A DNA stretch of 63,299 nt from Mesorhizobium sp. L2C084A000 (GTDB lineage Bacteria > Pseudomonadota > Alphaproteobacteria > Rhizobiales > Rhizobiaceae): the NCBI RefSeq assembly GCF_000502875.1, contig NZ_AYWX01000003.1, positions 163,055 through 226,353 on the forward strand, read 5' to 3'. Positions 1-9,283 of the stretch are shown piece by piece; positions within the stretch are counted from its first letter, which is position 1, and every line of letters starts with the position of its first letter. The notes beneath the pieces are model-generated. The model searched no databases. It saw nothing but the letters and a program-made list of their open reading frames with translations, and was not told the DNA's origin. Position numbers and translations under genes: made by a program.

Positions 1-2
1 GC

Positions 3-596
3 TGGCAGGATTGGTTGTGGTGGTCGACCGCATTCGGTCTTGCCGTGGTCAGCCTTGGCCTGGCGGCGGTCTGCGTCGGAGCGCCGATCTACCTCACCGG
101 CACCTTCTCCTGGTGGAGCATTCCGGCCGCCGCGGCAGCACTGGGGGCGGGCTACCTTGCCTTCTCGCGGGAGTTGCAGGTTCCGCTTCCTCGCATCGGC
201 GCCGTCGCGGCTTGCGCGGGCATCACCTATGGGCTGTTGTTCGGCGTCATCGCGCCTTCGCTGAAGCCGATCTGGCTGAGCCCGGCGATCGAGGCGGCGT
301 TCCAGGCCAACAGGCCTTGCGACACCACGGTGCTCGCTTCGGCGGAATATCACGAGCCGAGCCTGGTGTTCCTGGTCGGCACCAAGACCGTCCTGACCGA
401 TGTCGATGGCGTCGCCAAGCATCTGCTCGGCGATCCTGCCTGCGCCCTGGCGCTGGCGCAGGTCGGCGACGAGCAGAAACTGAATGGGCTGCTGGCGGCG
501 CAAGGCAAGTCGGCGAACCGCGTTGCCGAGGTCGACGGCCTCAACTATTCATCGGGAGACAAGCTGTCGCTCGGCCTCTATCGTGTAACCCAGTGA
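3..596 (+). CDS. ArnT-like membrane glycosyltransferase, C-terminal part only
   Basis: The reading frame is open to the left edge of the window, so the N-terminus lies outside. The visible 198 or so residues hold about three hydrophobic segments followed by a soluble tail of about 110 residues. That layout fits the end of an ArnT/PMT-type (GT39/83) lipid-linked sugar transferase, in which the catalytic part is N-terminal and not visible here. The neighbouring PAP2 phosphatase suggests a role in lipid A or polyprenyl-phosphate chemistry at the inner membrane. The family call is by resemblance of a C-terminal fragment and could be wrong. Confidence 0.55.
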   Translation, partial: WQDWLWWSTAFGLAVVSLGLAAVCVGAPIYLTGTFSWWSIPAAAAALGAGYLAFSRELQVPLPRIGAVAACAGITYGLLFGVIAPSLKPIWLSPAIEAAFQANRPCDTTVLASAEYHEPSLVFLVGTKTVLTDVDGVAKHLLGDPACALALAQVGDEQKLNGLLAAQGKSANRVAEVDGLNYSSGDKLSLGLYRVTQ

Positions 597-641
597 CGGC
601 TCGCCGATGCCCATGACGGCAACAATGGGGTCGAATTTCCT

Positions 642-1472
642 ATGCTGGTGAAATCACGCCCGCCCGTTTCGAGCCTGCTCCTTGGGGTAGGGCGCCGGTC
701 GCTCGACAATTTTCGCGATACGATGCAGATCGCCAAAAGCCGCCTTGCCACCCGTCCGGCCAGATACCCGAACGTTTTGTGGTCGGTCTGGGTGCTGGTC
801 TGGATTTTGCTGACGGCGGCAGCGTTTGTTCGTCTCGACACTCCGGCCGGAATGCTTCACGGCAAGTGGTCGGCGGGATTTGCCCGGACTGCCGACTTTT
901 TCACCCAGTTCGGCCTGGGTGGCTGGTATCTCATTCCGTCGGCGCTTCTGCTTGTCGCCGCGAACCTGACGGATTGGCGAAGCCTCTCCCGGCGCTCGCT
1001 GATGCTCCTCTACAACTGGACCTGCCTGGCTTTTCTGGTGCTGTGCGCCACCGGCCTGTCGGGAATCGCCGTCAATGTGCTGAAATATGCGATTGGCCGG
1101 GCTCGCCCGCTCTATTACGAGGACTTTGGCGTGCTTACCCTGCACCCCTTCGCTTTCGATGCGCGCTTCGCCGGCTTTCCATCCGGCCATGGTACGACGA
1201 TGGGCGCAGTGTTCGGGGTCGCTTTGCTGTTGTTTCCGCGGCGCTGGTACATCGCCCTGGCGATCACCGCCTGCATTGCCTCGACCCGTATCTTCGTCGG
1301 CGCGCACTATCCCAGCGACACCGTCGCCGGCTTCGGCCTCGGCTGCGGTTTCGCGCTGGCCTGCGGGCTGGTCTTTGCCCGGCTCGGCTTCATCTTCCGG
1401 CCGATGCCTTCGGGGCTGCCGATCCGCAAGACAACGTTTCGGCTGATTGGGCGGAGAAGGAAGGCTGCCTGA
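642..1472 (+). CDS. PAP2-family membrane phosphatase
   Basis: The 276-residue protein carries the three PAP2 signature motifs in order: KYAIGRARP, then FPSGHGTT, then STRIFVGAHYPSD with the catalytic His. Several hydrophobic segments surround them, so the active site should face the periplasm. Such enzymes remove phosphate from lipid phosphates such as undecaprenyl-PP, phosphatidylglycerol-P or lipid A (LpxE type). The exact substrate cannot be read from the sequence. It follows the glycosyltransferase by 45 bp on the same strand, which suggests a shared role in envelope lipid modification. An alternative ATG at 723 would remove 27 residues. Confidence 0.85.
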   Translation: MLVKSRPPVSSLLLGVGRRSLDNFRDTMQIAKSRLATRPARYPNVLWSVWVLVWILLTAAAFVRLDTPAGMLHGKWSAGFARTADFFTQFGLGGWYLIPSALLLVAANLTDWRSLSRRSLMLLYNWTCLAFLVLCATGLSGIAVNVLKYAIGRARPLYYEDFGVLTLHPFAFDARFAGFPSGHGTTMGAVFGVALLLFPRRWYIALAITACIASTRIFVGAHYPSDTVAGFGLGCGFALACGLVFARLGFIFRPMPSGLPIRKTTFRLIGRRRKAA

Positions 1473-1483
1473 GCATTCGAAGT

Positions 1484-2134
1484 TCAGTTGCCGTCCAGCC
1501 CGCCATAGGATCTGACCAGGCCGGCCATGCCGGGCGACTGGTGGTCTTCGCTTTCCAGCCCTTGGGCAACGCCGACGCGATCGGCCACAGGCCGGTTCTG
1601 GCTGACCTTCCACTTGCCGTGGATTTCGCTGATCTCGATTTCCAGCCCGATAATGCCTTTGATCTGCGACTGGATGAACGGCTCCGGCGCGTCGGTCACT
1701 GCCCAGGGCGCTTGGCGAGCGCCTTCCTGCGACGCCGTCAGATCGGCGATCTGCTGCGCCAGCCAATCCTGGTCATCCATCACCTTGACTGTGCCGCGAA
1801 CTTGCACGATGGCATAATTCCAGGTCGGCACCACCTTGCCGGTCTCGCGCTTGGTCTCGTACCAGGACGGCGTCACATAGGCATCGCTGCCCTGGAAGAC
1901 GATCAATACCGGTGAAGCCGGATTGTCGGTCAGCAGGCGCCATTGCGGGTTGGCCCGCGCCAGATGGGCGCGCAGCCTGCCGTTAGGCCCGATTTCCGCG
2001 TCGAGCAGGAACGGGACAGCGTTGGCGACCGGCCCATCGGACCCGTTGGAAATCAACAGGCCCAGCGGATGCGTCCGGATCAGCCCGTGCAGGATTTCCG
2101 GCCGCGTTTCCCTGAAATGAGGAGGCTCGTACAT
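1484..2134 (-). CDS. FMN-binding negative transcriptional regulator, PaiB family
   Basis: The 216-residue protein begins MYEPPHFRET and continues with the flavin-binding split-barrel pattern of PaiB proteins (GLLISNGSDGPVANAVPF, then NPQW and VLIVFQGSDAYVTPSWY). In Bacillus PaiB is linked to repression of protease and sporulation genes, but most members are uncharacterised and some act as flavin-dependent enzymes. The gene lies 21 bp downstream of the alpha/beta hydrolase on the same strand, so the two are probably cotranscribed. It converges with the PAP2 gene across an 11-bp gap. Confidence 0.85.
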   Translation of the reverse strand: MYEPPHFRETRPEILHGLIRTHPLGLLISNGSDGPVANAVPFLLDAEIGPNGRLRAHLARANPQWRLLTDNPASPVLIVFQGSDAYVTPSWYETKRETGKVVPTWNYAIVQVRGTVKVMDDQDWLAQQIADLTASQEGARQAPWAVTDAPEPFIQSQIKGIIGLEIEISEIHGKWKVSQNRPVADRVGVAQGLESEDHQSPGMAGLVRSYGGLDGN

Positions 2135-2155
2135 CGCCGTCCGTTCTTTTCTTGT

Positions 2156-2830
2156 TTATCTCAGCCGCTTCGGACGCGGATCCGACAATTCGCCGGCCAG
2201 CCGGCGGTCGAGATAGTCGGCGCATTCCTCGAGCAGCAGGTCGGCATCGTTGGCGAAGAAATGGTTGGCGCCGGGCAACGTCTTTTGCGTGATGGTGATG
2301 CCCTTCTGCGTGTGCAGCTTGTCGACCAGGCCCTGCACATCCTTCGGCGGCGCCACCTTGTCGGCATCGCCATGGATGATCAGGCCCGATGACGGGCAGG
2401 GCGCCAGGAACGAGAAATCATAGGTGTTGGGCTGCGGCGCGATCGAGATGAAGCCTTCGATCTCCGGCCGGCGCATCAGAAGCTGCATCCCGATCCAGGA
2501 GCCGAAGGAGTAGCCGGCGACCCAGCAGCTCTTGGAATCGGGATGCAGCGACTGCACCCAATCCAGCGCCGCGGCGGCATCCGACAACTCGCCGGTGCCG
2601 TGGTCGAATTCGCCCTGACTGCGGCCGATGCCGCGGAAATTGAAGCGCAGCGTGGTGAAATCCCGCTTCTGGAACATGTAGAAGAGGTCGTAGACGATCT
2701 TGTTGTTCATCGTGCCGCCGAATTGCGGATGCGGGTGCAGGACGATGGCAATCGGCGCGCTTTTTTCCTTGGAAGGCTGATAGCGACCCTCCAGGCGGCC
2801 GGCAGGACCGGTGAAAATGACCTCAGGCAT
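2156..2830 (-). CDS. Alpha/beta hydrolase, small serine esterase type
   Basis: The 224-residue protein has the oxyanion region LHPHPQFGGTMNN, the nucleophile elbow GYSFGSWIG, the acid region IHGDADKVAPP and the catalytic His in LPGANHFF. This is the compact dienelactone-hydrolase-like group that contains YdeN/DUF-type esterases. The physiological substrate is unknown. I chose the ATG at 2830 because GGAG lies 6 bases upstream. A GTG four codons earlier would overlap that ribosome site. It is the first gene of a likely two-gene unit with the PaiB-like gene and is divergent from the suf operon. Confidence 0.85.
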   Translation of the reverse strand: MPEVIFTGPAGRLEGRYQPSKEKSAPIAIVLHPHPQFGGTMNNKIVYDLFYMFQKRDFTTLRFNFRGIGRSQGEFDHGTGELSDAAAALDWVQSLHPDSKSCWVAGYSFGSWIGMQLLMRRPEIEGFISIAPQPNTYDFSFLAPCPSSGLIIHGDADKVAPPKDVQGLVDKLHTQKGITITQKTLPGANHFFANDADLLLEECADYLDRRLAGELSDPRPKRLR

Positions 2831-2916
2831 AAAATACTCCACTTGGTAATACGAACGCGCGGTGCCTGGAACGTTTCCTCTGGCCTTGACGCAGGGCGAG
2901 CGTCTTCTTAGAAGCT

Positions 2917-2937
2917 AGTTTAGAATTGTTCAAAACT
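2917..2937. promoter_or_regulatory. Candidate Irr (ICE) or related iron-responsive operator upstream of the suf operon
   Basis: A 21-bp imperfect palindrome with 8 of 10 arm positions paired contains TTTAGAATTGTTCAAAA. This closely resembles the iron control element bound by Irr in Rhizobiales (TTTAGAA, short spacer, TTCTAAA). It lies about 130 bp upstream of the first suf gene, in the divergent promoter region. Iron control of suf genes by Irr and RirA is established in this group. That this particular site is used is inference. Confidence 0.5.
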
Positions 2938-3066
2938 GGGTGGCAAGACATCGAGCCCGGCCACCCGCGCCGCAAGCCGCGTAAATAGGACGGCTCGCCT
3001 TGGAATTTCAAGGAAATAACGCCATACGACATCGGAATGGCTTCTGACGGGACTTGACGGACGAAA

Positions 3067-4230
3067 ATGGCCGCAAAACGCGCCTATCTCGATTATAATG
3101 CCAGTGCGCCGCTGCTTGCCGCGGCCCGCGAGGCTATGGTCGCGGCGCTTGACGTCGCCGCCAATCCGTCATCGGTTCACGCCGAGGGGCGTGCGGCCCG
3201 CCGCCTGATCGAGACCGCCAGGCGTGACGTGGCGGCGCTCGTCAACGCCAAGGCGGAGCATATCGTGTTCACCTCCGGTGCCACGGAAGCCGCCTCGACG
3301 CTGCTGTCACCAGACTGGCGGATGGGGCGCGGCACCGTGCGCATGAGCCGGCTTTACGTGTCCGAGGCCGATCATCCCTGCCTGTTGAATGGCGGACACT
3401 TCCCGGCAGCGCAGGTTACCCGGATCGGTGTCGACGCCAACGGCATCGCCGATCTCGGCGCCTTGGAGTCGGCGCTCGGCGGTCATGACAAGAGCGAAGG
3501 CCTGCCGCTGGTCGCCATCCACGCCGCCAACAACGAAACCGGCGTCATCCAGCCGATCGATCGCATCGCCGGGATTGTCAAGGCGGCGGGCGGTATCCTC
3601 ATTGTCGACGCCGTGCAGGCCGCCGGGCGTGTTTCGATCGATCTATCAGCTGGTTACGCCGATTATCTGATTCTGTCCTCGCACAAGATCGGTGGCCCCA
3701 AGGGCGTCGGCGCCATCGTCGCCGCTTCGGATCTGATGATGCCGAAGCCGTTGATCAATGGCGGCGGCCAGGAGAAGGGCCATCGCGGCGGCACCGAAAA
3801 CCTCGCTGCCATTGCCGGTTTTGGCGCGGCCGCCCGCGAGGCCCTGGCCGGATTGCTGGCAATGGATGCGGTGCGCCAGCGCCGCGACGAAGTCGAGGCC
3901 ATCGTCAAATCGCTGGTGCCGGACGCGGAAATCTTCGGAACCGGTGCGCCAAGGCTTGCCAATACGGCATTCTTCGTTATTGCGGGCGTCAAAGCCGAAA
4001 CCGCGCAGATCGCCTTCGATCTGGCCGGTGTAGCGCTGTCGGCCGGCTCCGCCTGTTCGTCGGGCAAGGTCGGACCGAGCCATGTGCTGAAAGCCATGGG
4101 ATACGGTGACAGCCTCGGCGCCTTGCGCGTGTCGATCGGGCCTGCGACCGGCGCGGAAGACATCGAGTTGTTTCGCGTTGCGCTGACGGGAATCGCTGCA
4201 CGCAGGGCGGATAGGAAAAAGGCCGCGTGA
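3067..4230 (+). CDS. IscS/NifS-like cysteine desulfurase, first gene of the suf operon
   Basis: This 387-residue class V aminotransferase-fold enzyme takes sulfur from cysteine for Fe-S assembly. The PLP lysine is K207 in SSHKIGGPKG and the persulfide cysteine is C330 in SAGSACSSGKV, which sits in the longer loop typical of IscS-type (group I) enzymes. It begins with the family hallmark YLDYNASAP. It heads the suf cluster, with 188 bp before sufB. A second, SufS-type desulfurase occurs further down the same operon, so the two probably divide labour, with this one possibly serving other thiolation pathways as well. Confidence 0.9.
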   Translation: MAAKRAYLDYNASAPLLAAAREAMVAALDVAANPSSVHAEGRAARRLIETARRDVAALVNAKAEHIVFTSGATEAASTLLSPDWRMGRGTVRMSRLYVSEADHPCLLNGGHFPAAQVTRIGVDANGIADLGALESALGGHDKSEGLPLVAIHAANNETGVIQPIDRIAGIVKAAGGILIVDAVQAAGRVSIDLSAGYADYLILSSHKIGGPKGVGAIVAASDLMMPKPLINGGGQEKGHRGGTENLAAIAGFGAAAREALAGLLAMDAVRQRRDEVEAIVKSLVPDAEIFGTGAPRLANTAFFVIAGVKAETAQIAFDLAGVALSAGSACSSGKVGPSHVLKAMGYGDSLGALRVSIGPATGAEDIELFRVALTGIAARRADRKKAA

Positions 4231-4418
4231 GCGGTTGGACAATTTCGGGCCTTTCGGCCTGGTAGAGCCGTGCGTTTCATGCTGGCCGGGTGAATTTCCG
4301 GTCGAAGCGCACTATATGAAACTTACGCTGCCGCGAGCGCTTCTTTGGCGTTCAATTTTGGCGGTGCCATAGTTTGAAAACTGTCGGGCCTTGACCCCGG
4401 CGTGGATGGAGAACGCAT

Positions 4419-5936
4419 ATGCCTGCTGTGCAGGACACGATCGATCGGGTCCGAAAGATCGACGTCGACCAATACAAATACGGATTCCAGACCGAAATCG
4501 CGATGGACAAGGCCCCCAAGGGCCTCAGCGAAGACATCATCCGTTTCATTTCGGCCAAGAAGGACGAGCCGTCCTGGATGCTGGAATGGCGTCTGGAAGC
4601 GTATCGCCGCTGGCTGACGCTTGACGAGCCGACCTGGGCGCGCGTCCACTATCCGAAGATCGATTTCCAGGACATCTATTTCTATGCGGCGCCCAAGAGC
4701 ACGCCCGGCCCGACCTCGCTCAGCGATGTCGATCCCGAACTCTTGAAGGTCTACGAAAAGCTCGGCATTCCGCTGCGGGAGCAGGAAATCCTTGCCGGTG
4801 TGCAGAAGACCGATGCCTCGGAGCTCGAGGAGGTCAGCGATAACGTCTACAAGTCGGGCCGCGTCGCTGTCGACGCCGTGTTCGATTCCGTCTCGGTCGT
4901 CACCACTTTCAAGAAGGAGCTGGCGCAGGCCGGCGTCATTTTCTGTTCGATCTCGGAAGCCATCCGCGAGCATCCGGAGCTGGTGCAGAAGTATCTCGGT
5001 TCGGTCGTGCCGACCTCCGACAATTACTACGCGACGCTGAACTCCGCCGTGTTCACCGACGGCTCCTTCGTCTTCGTGCCCAAGGGCGTGCGCTGCCCGA
5101 TGGAGCTGTCGACTTATTTCCGCATGAACGAGAAGAACACCGGCCAGTTCGAGCGCACATTGATCATCGCCGAGGAGGGGGCTTACGTCTCTTATCTCGA
5201 GGGCTGCACGGCGCCGCAGCGCGACGAGAACCAGCTGCATGCCGCGGTGGTCGAGCTGGTGGCGCTCGACGATGCCGAGATCAAGTACTCGACGGTGCAG
5301 AACTGGTACCCCGGCGACGCCGAGGGCAAGGGCGGCATCTACAACTTCGTCACCAAGCGCGGCGACTGCCGCGGTGACCGCTCGAAGATCTCGTGGACGC
5401 AGGTGGAGACCGGCTCGGCCATCACCTGGAAATATCCGAGCTGCATCCTGCGTGGCGACGATTCCCAAGGCGAATTCTATTCGATCGCCGTGTCGAACGG
5501 TTATCAGCAGGTCGATAGCGGCACCAAGATGATCCATCTCGGCAAGAACACGTCGAGCCGCATCATCTCCAAGGGCATCGCCGCCGGCTTCTCGCAGAAC
5601 ACCTATCGCGGCCAGGTCTCGGCGCATCGCAAAGCGACCAACGCCCGCAATTTCACCAACTGCGACAGTCTGCTGATCGGCGACCAGTGCGGCGCGCACA
5701 CCGTGCCTTACATGGAAGCCAAGAATTCGACGGCGCAGTTCGAGCACGAGGCGACGACGTCGAAGATTTCCGAGGACCAGAAATTCTACGTCATGCAGCG
5801 CGGCATCCCGGAAGAGGAAGCGATCGCGCTGATCGTCAACGGATTCGTCAAGGACGTGATCCAGCAATTGCCGATGGAATTCGCCGTCGAGGCGCAGAAG
5901 CTGATCGGGATTAGCCTTGAGGGCTCGGTCGGCTGA
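4419..5936 (+). CDS. sufB: Fe-S cluster scaffold subunit SufB
   Basis: The 505-residue protein matches SufB along its whole length, including the N-terminal helical region, the parallel beta-helix core ([20 protein letters not shown]) and the C-terminal segment ending near [15 protein letters not shown]. SufB forms the SufBC2D scaffold on which clusters are built. The [11 protein letters not shown] segment holds a conserved cysteine used in sulfur transfer or cluster binding. The start follows GGAG at 4407. Long open frames on the opposite strand here are composition artefacts. Confidence 0.97.
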   Translation: MPAVQDTIDRVRKIDVDQYKYGFQTEIAMDKAPKGLSEDIIRFISAKKDEPSWMLEWRLEAYRRWLTLDEPTWARVHYPKIDFQDIYFYAAPKSTPGPTSLSDVDPELLKVYEKLGIPLREQEILAGVQKTDASELEEVSDNVYKSGRVAVDAVFDSVSVVTTFKKELAQAGVIFCSISEAIREHPELVQKYLGSVVPTSDNYYATLNSAVFTDGSFVFVPKGVRCPMELSTYFRMNEKNTGQFERTLIIAEEGAYVSYLEGCTAPQRDENQLHAAVVELVALDDAEIKYSTVQNWYPGDAEGKGGIYNFVTKRGDCRGDRSKISWTQVETGSAITWKYPSCILRGDDSQGEFYSIAVSNGYQQVDSGTKMIHLGKNTSSRIISKGIAAGFSQNTYRGQVSAHRKATNARNFTNCDSLLIGDQCGAHTVPYMEAKNSTAQFEHEATTSKISEDQKFYVMQRGIPEEEAIALIVNGFVKDVIQQLPMEFAVEAQKLIGISLEGSVG

Positions 5937-5963
5937 CCGGATATATATTCAGGAAACGAAAAA

Positions 5964-6719
5964 ATGCTTGAAATCAGAAACCTGCACGCCCGCATCGTCG
6001 ATGACGGCACCGAGATCATCCGTGGCTTGAACCTGACGGTGAAAGCCGGCGAGGTTGCCGCGATCATGGGGCCGAACGGCTCGGGAAAATCGACGCTGTC
6101 CTACATCCTCGCCGGCCGCGAGGACTATGAGGTGACCGAAGGCGACATCCTCTACAACGGCCAGTCGATCCTCGAAATGGATCCGGCCGAGCGCGCCACG
6201 TCAGGCATTTTCCTCGCCTTCCAGTATCCGATGGAGATACCGGGCGTTGCGACCATGGAATTCCTGAAAGTGGCGATGAACGAGCAGCGCAAGGCACGTG
6301 GCGAGGAGCCGCTGAAGATCCCGGAATTCCTGAAGCGCGTGAAGGAAGCCGCCGCCTCGCTCAGCATGGACATGGCGATGCTCAAGCGGCCGCTCAATGT
6401 CGGCTTCTCCGGCGGCGAGAAGAAGCGCGCCGAGATCCTGCAGATGAAGCTGCTGGAACCGAAATTGTGCGTGCTCGACGAGACCGATTCCGGCCTCGAC
6501 ATCGATGCGCTGAAGATCGTGTCCGACGGCGTCAACGCGCTGCGGGCGCCGGACCGGGCGTTCCTGGTCATCACCCACTACCAGCGCCTGCTTGAGCACA
6601 TCGTGCCCGACACCGTGCACGTGCTCTACAAGGGCCAGGTCATCAAGTCAGGCGACAAGTCGCTGGCGCTCGACCTGGAAGCCAATGGCTATGCCGGCGT
6701 GATCGGCGAAGCCGCGTGA
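5964..6719 (+). CDS. sufC: Fe-S assembly ATPase SufC
   Basis: This 251-residue ABC-type ATPase has the Walker A motif GPNGSGKST at residues 36-44, the SufC-specific signature FSGGEKKR around residue 149, and Walker B ending LDETDSGLD around D172. SufC is a soluble ABC ATPase that drives conformational change in SufBCD and is not part of a transporter. It lies 27 bp after sufB with AGGAAACG upstream of the ATG. The gene is typical in length and order. Confidence 0.97.
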   Translation: MLEIRNLHARIVDDGTEIIRGLNLTVKAGEVAAIMGPNGSGKSTLSYILAGREDYEVTEGDILYNGQSILEMDPAERATSGIFLAFQYPMEIPGVATMEFLKVAMNEQRKARGEEPLKIPEFLKRVKEAAASLSMDMAMLKRPLNVGFSGGEKKRAEILQMKLLEPKLCVLDETDSGLDIDALKIVSDGVNALRAPDRAFLVITHYQRLLEHIVPDTVHVLYKGQVIKSGDKSLALDLEANGYAGVIGEAA

Positions 6720-6744
6720 GATGCCAGAGGGCAAGGTCAAACTA

Positions 6745-8013
6745 ATGAATATGCACGCACAGCCGCAGCGGACACCGGCCGAGACAGCGTTGATCGACGC
6801 GTTCGGCGACCGATTGTCGCTGCTGCCGGGCGACGGCGCGGTGATGCTGAAGCGCGACGACGCCATCGAGACGATCAAGCACGGCCTGCCGACGCGGCGC
6901 GTCGAATCCTGGCACTATACCGACCTGCGGCGGTTGCTGAATACCGTGCCGGACTTCGACCCGGCCGCCATGGCTAAAGCCATCGCACCGATCGTCGAGG
7001 GTTCTGCCGTGGTGTCGATCCTGAACGGCAAGTCCGACGCCAAGGTGCCTGTCCTTGAAGGCGTCACCTTCCAGCGCCTTTCGGAAAAGCTGATCGACGG
7101 CAGCATCGCACCGGGGCTCGATCCCTATGGCAGCGACGATGCCATCGGCGCGCTGAACACGGCTTTCGTTGCCGATGGTTATTTCATCGATATTGCCGAT
7201 GGGACGAAGCTGGAAAAGCCGATCGAACTGCAGAACCTGCAGGCCGGCGGCCAGACGCATGTGCGCCTGCCCGTGCGCGTCGGCGCCGGCGCCAAGGCCG
7301 TCATCGTCGAACGGCAGACGGGTGATGGCGCTGCCTTGAGCAGCTCGGTCAGTCAGATCGTGCTCGACGAGGGCGCCGAGGTGACGTGGCTGGTCGTCCA
7401 GGAGCAGCCGGAAACGGCGACGCATCTGGCGCAGTTCAAGGCCCATATCGGCAAGAATGCGAAACTGACGCTGTTCGTCATGAACGCCGGCGGCAAGCTC
7501 GTGCGCCAGGAGATCATGGTCAGGACGACTGGCGAAGGCGCCGATTTCAAGCTTCGCGGCATCAACCTTTTGGCCGGCGACACCCACACCGACGTGACCA
7601 TGGTGCTCGACCACGCCGTGCCGCACACGACCTCTACGGAAGTGATCCGCAATGTGGTGACGGGCAAGGCGCGCGGTGTGTTCCAGGGCCGCATCAACGT
7701 CCATCAATATGCGCAGAAGACCAACGCCAAGATGGCCTGCAACACGCTGCTTTTGTCGGACGATGGCGAGTTCTCGACCAAGCCGGAGCTTGAAATCTTC
7801 GCCGACGACGTGATTTGCGGCCACGGCGCGACGGTCACCGAAATCGACCACGACCATCTGTTCTACCTGATGGCGCGCGGCGTCGACGAGAAAAGCGCGC
7901 GGGGGCTGCTCGTGAAGGCCTTCGTCGCGGAGGTGATCGAGGAACTGGAGGACGAAGCGATCGTCGAGGCGCTGGAAGCGCGGCTCGACGACTGGTTCGT
8001 GGCACACGGGTGA
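6745..8013 (+). CDS. sufD: Fe-S assembly scaffold subunit SufD
   Basis: The 422-residue protein has the SufB/D beta-helix core, with the conserved stretch YAQKTNAKMACNTLLLSDD followed by FADDVICGHGATV, where SufD contributes residues at the cluster-building interface with SufB. I chose the ATG at 6745 because AAGG lies about 9 bases upstream. Other in-frame ATGs are at 6721, immediately after the sufC stop, and at 6751. Translation is probably coupled to sufC. Confidence 0.95.
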   Translation: MNMHAQPQRTPAETALIDAFGDRLSLLPGDGAVMLKRDDAIETIKHGLPTRRVESWHYTDLRRLLNTVPDFDPAAMAKAIAPIVEGSAVVSILNGKSDAKVPVLEGVTFQRLSEKLIDGSIAPGLDPYGSDDAIGALNTAFVADGYFIDIADGTKLEKPIELQNLQAGGQTHVRLPVRVGAGAKAVIVERQTGDGAALSSSVSQIVLDEGAEVTWLVVQEQPETATHLAQFKAHIGKNAKLTLFVMNAGGKLVRQEIMVRTTGEGADFKLRGINLLAGDTHTDVTMVLDHAVPHTTSTEVIRNVVTGKARGVFQGRINVHQYAQKTNAKMACNTLLLSDDGEFSTKPELEIFADDVICGHGATVTEIDHDHLFYLMARGVDEKSARGLLVKAFVAEVIEELEDEAIVEALEARLDDWFVAHG

Positions 8014-8017
8014 CCTG

Positions 8018-9262
8018 ATGAACGCTCCAGGCAAGATCGGAGATTTCTACGACGTCGAAGCGATCCGCCGCGATTTCCCGATCCTGTCGCGGGAAGTCTA
8101 TGGCAAGCCGCTGGTCTATCTCGACAATGGCGCCTCGGCACAGAAGCCGCAGGCGGTGCTCGACGCCATCCAGCACGCCTATTCCCAGGAATATGCCAAC
8201 GTCCATCGCGGCCTGCACTTCCTCTCCAATGCGGCGACCGACGCATATGAAAAGGCGCGGGAAACGGTGCGCCGTTTCCTCAACGCGCCGAGCACCGACA
8301 ACATCGTCTTCACCTCGAACACGACGTCGGCCATCAATACCGTCGCCTATGGCTATGGCATGCCCAACATCGGCGAGGGCGACGAGATCGTGCTGTCGAT
8401 CATGGAGCACCACTCTAACATCGTTCCCTGGCATTTCATCCGCGAGCGGCAGGGCGCGAAACTCGTTTGGGTGCCGGTCGACGATCTCGGCGTCTTCCAC
8501 ATCGAGGAATTCGAGAAGCGCCTGACCGACCGCACCAAGCTGGTCGCCATCACGCAGATGTCGAATGCGCTGGGCACGGTGACGCCGATCAAGGAGATCG
8601 TGCGCATTGCGCATTCGCGTGGAATTCCCGTGCTGGTCGACGGCAGCCAGAGCGCCGTGCATATGCCGATCGATGTGCAGGATCTCGACTGCGACTTCTT
8701 CGTCTTCACCGGCCACAAGGTCTACGGCCCCTCGGGCATCGGCGTGCTCTACGGCAAGAAGGACATTCTCGCTGGCATGCGGCCCTTCATGGGCGGCGGC
8801 GAGATGATCGAGGAGGTGACGGAAGACATCGTCACCTACAACGAGCCGCCCCACCGTTTCGAAGCCGGCACGCCGCCGATCGTCCAGGCGATCGGGCTGG
8901 GTGCTGCGCTCGACTATATGGAAAAAATCGGCCGCGAGCGCATCGCCGCGCATGAGGAAGATCTCAAGAATTACGCGCATGAGCGGCTGCGCGCCATCAA
9001 TTCGCTGCGCATCTTCGGCGATGCGCCTGGCAAGGGCGCCATCATCTCGTTTGAACTGCAAGGCATTCATGCGCATGACGTGTCGATGGTGATCGACAGG
9101 CAGGGCGTTGCTGTCCGCGCCGGCACCCATTGCGCCCAGCCGCTGTTGAAACGGTTCGGCGTAACCTCCACATGCAGGGCATCGTTCGGCATGTATAATA
9201 CCAGGGCCGAAGTCGACGCTTTGGCCGAGGCGCTCGAAAAAGCGCGCAAATTCTTCGGATGA
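8018..9262 (+). CDS. sufS: SufS-type cysteine desulfurase
   Basis: This 414-residue group II desulfurase has its PLP lysine at K234 in FTGHKVYGPSG and its persulfide cysteine at C372 in RAGTHCAQP. It supplies sulfur to SufBCD, normally with a SufE or SufU partner that is not visible in this operon. It starts 4 bp after the sufD stop, so the two are tightly coupled. Length and motifs are normal for the family. Confidence 0.96.
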   Translation: MNAPGKIGDFYDVEAIRRDFPILSREVYGKPLVYLDNGASAQKPQAVLDAIQHAYSQEYANVHRGLHFLSNAATDAYEKARETVRRFLNAPSTDNIVFTSNTTSAINTVAYGYGMPNIGEGDEIVLSIMEHHSNIVPWHFIRERQGAKLVWVPVDDLGVFHIEEFEKRLTDRTKLVAITQMSNALGTVTPIKEIVRIAHSRGIPVLVDGSQSAVHMPIDVQDLDCDFFVFTGHKVYGPSGIGVLYGKKDILAGMRPFMGGGEMIEEVTEDIVTYNEPPHRFEAGTPPIVQAIGLGAALDYMEKIGRERIAAHEEDLKNYAHERLRAINSLRIFGDAPGKGAIISFELQGIHAHDVSMVIDRQGVAVRAGTHCAQPLLKRFGVTSTCRASFGMYNTRAEVDALAEALEKARKFFG

Positions 9263-9283
9263 TGATTTTTTTGGGTGACGACC

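Noticed and set aside
4323..5867. A 514-codon open frame on the minus strand opposite sufB
   Set aside because: The plus strand is clearly sufB. Long antisense frames are expected in high-GC coding sequence, and the translation has no recognisable domain.
6742..8034. A 430-codon minus-strand frame opposite sufD
   Set aside because: It is a mirror of a strongly coding gene, His/Asp/Val-rich in composition, with no family resemblance and no ribosome site.
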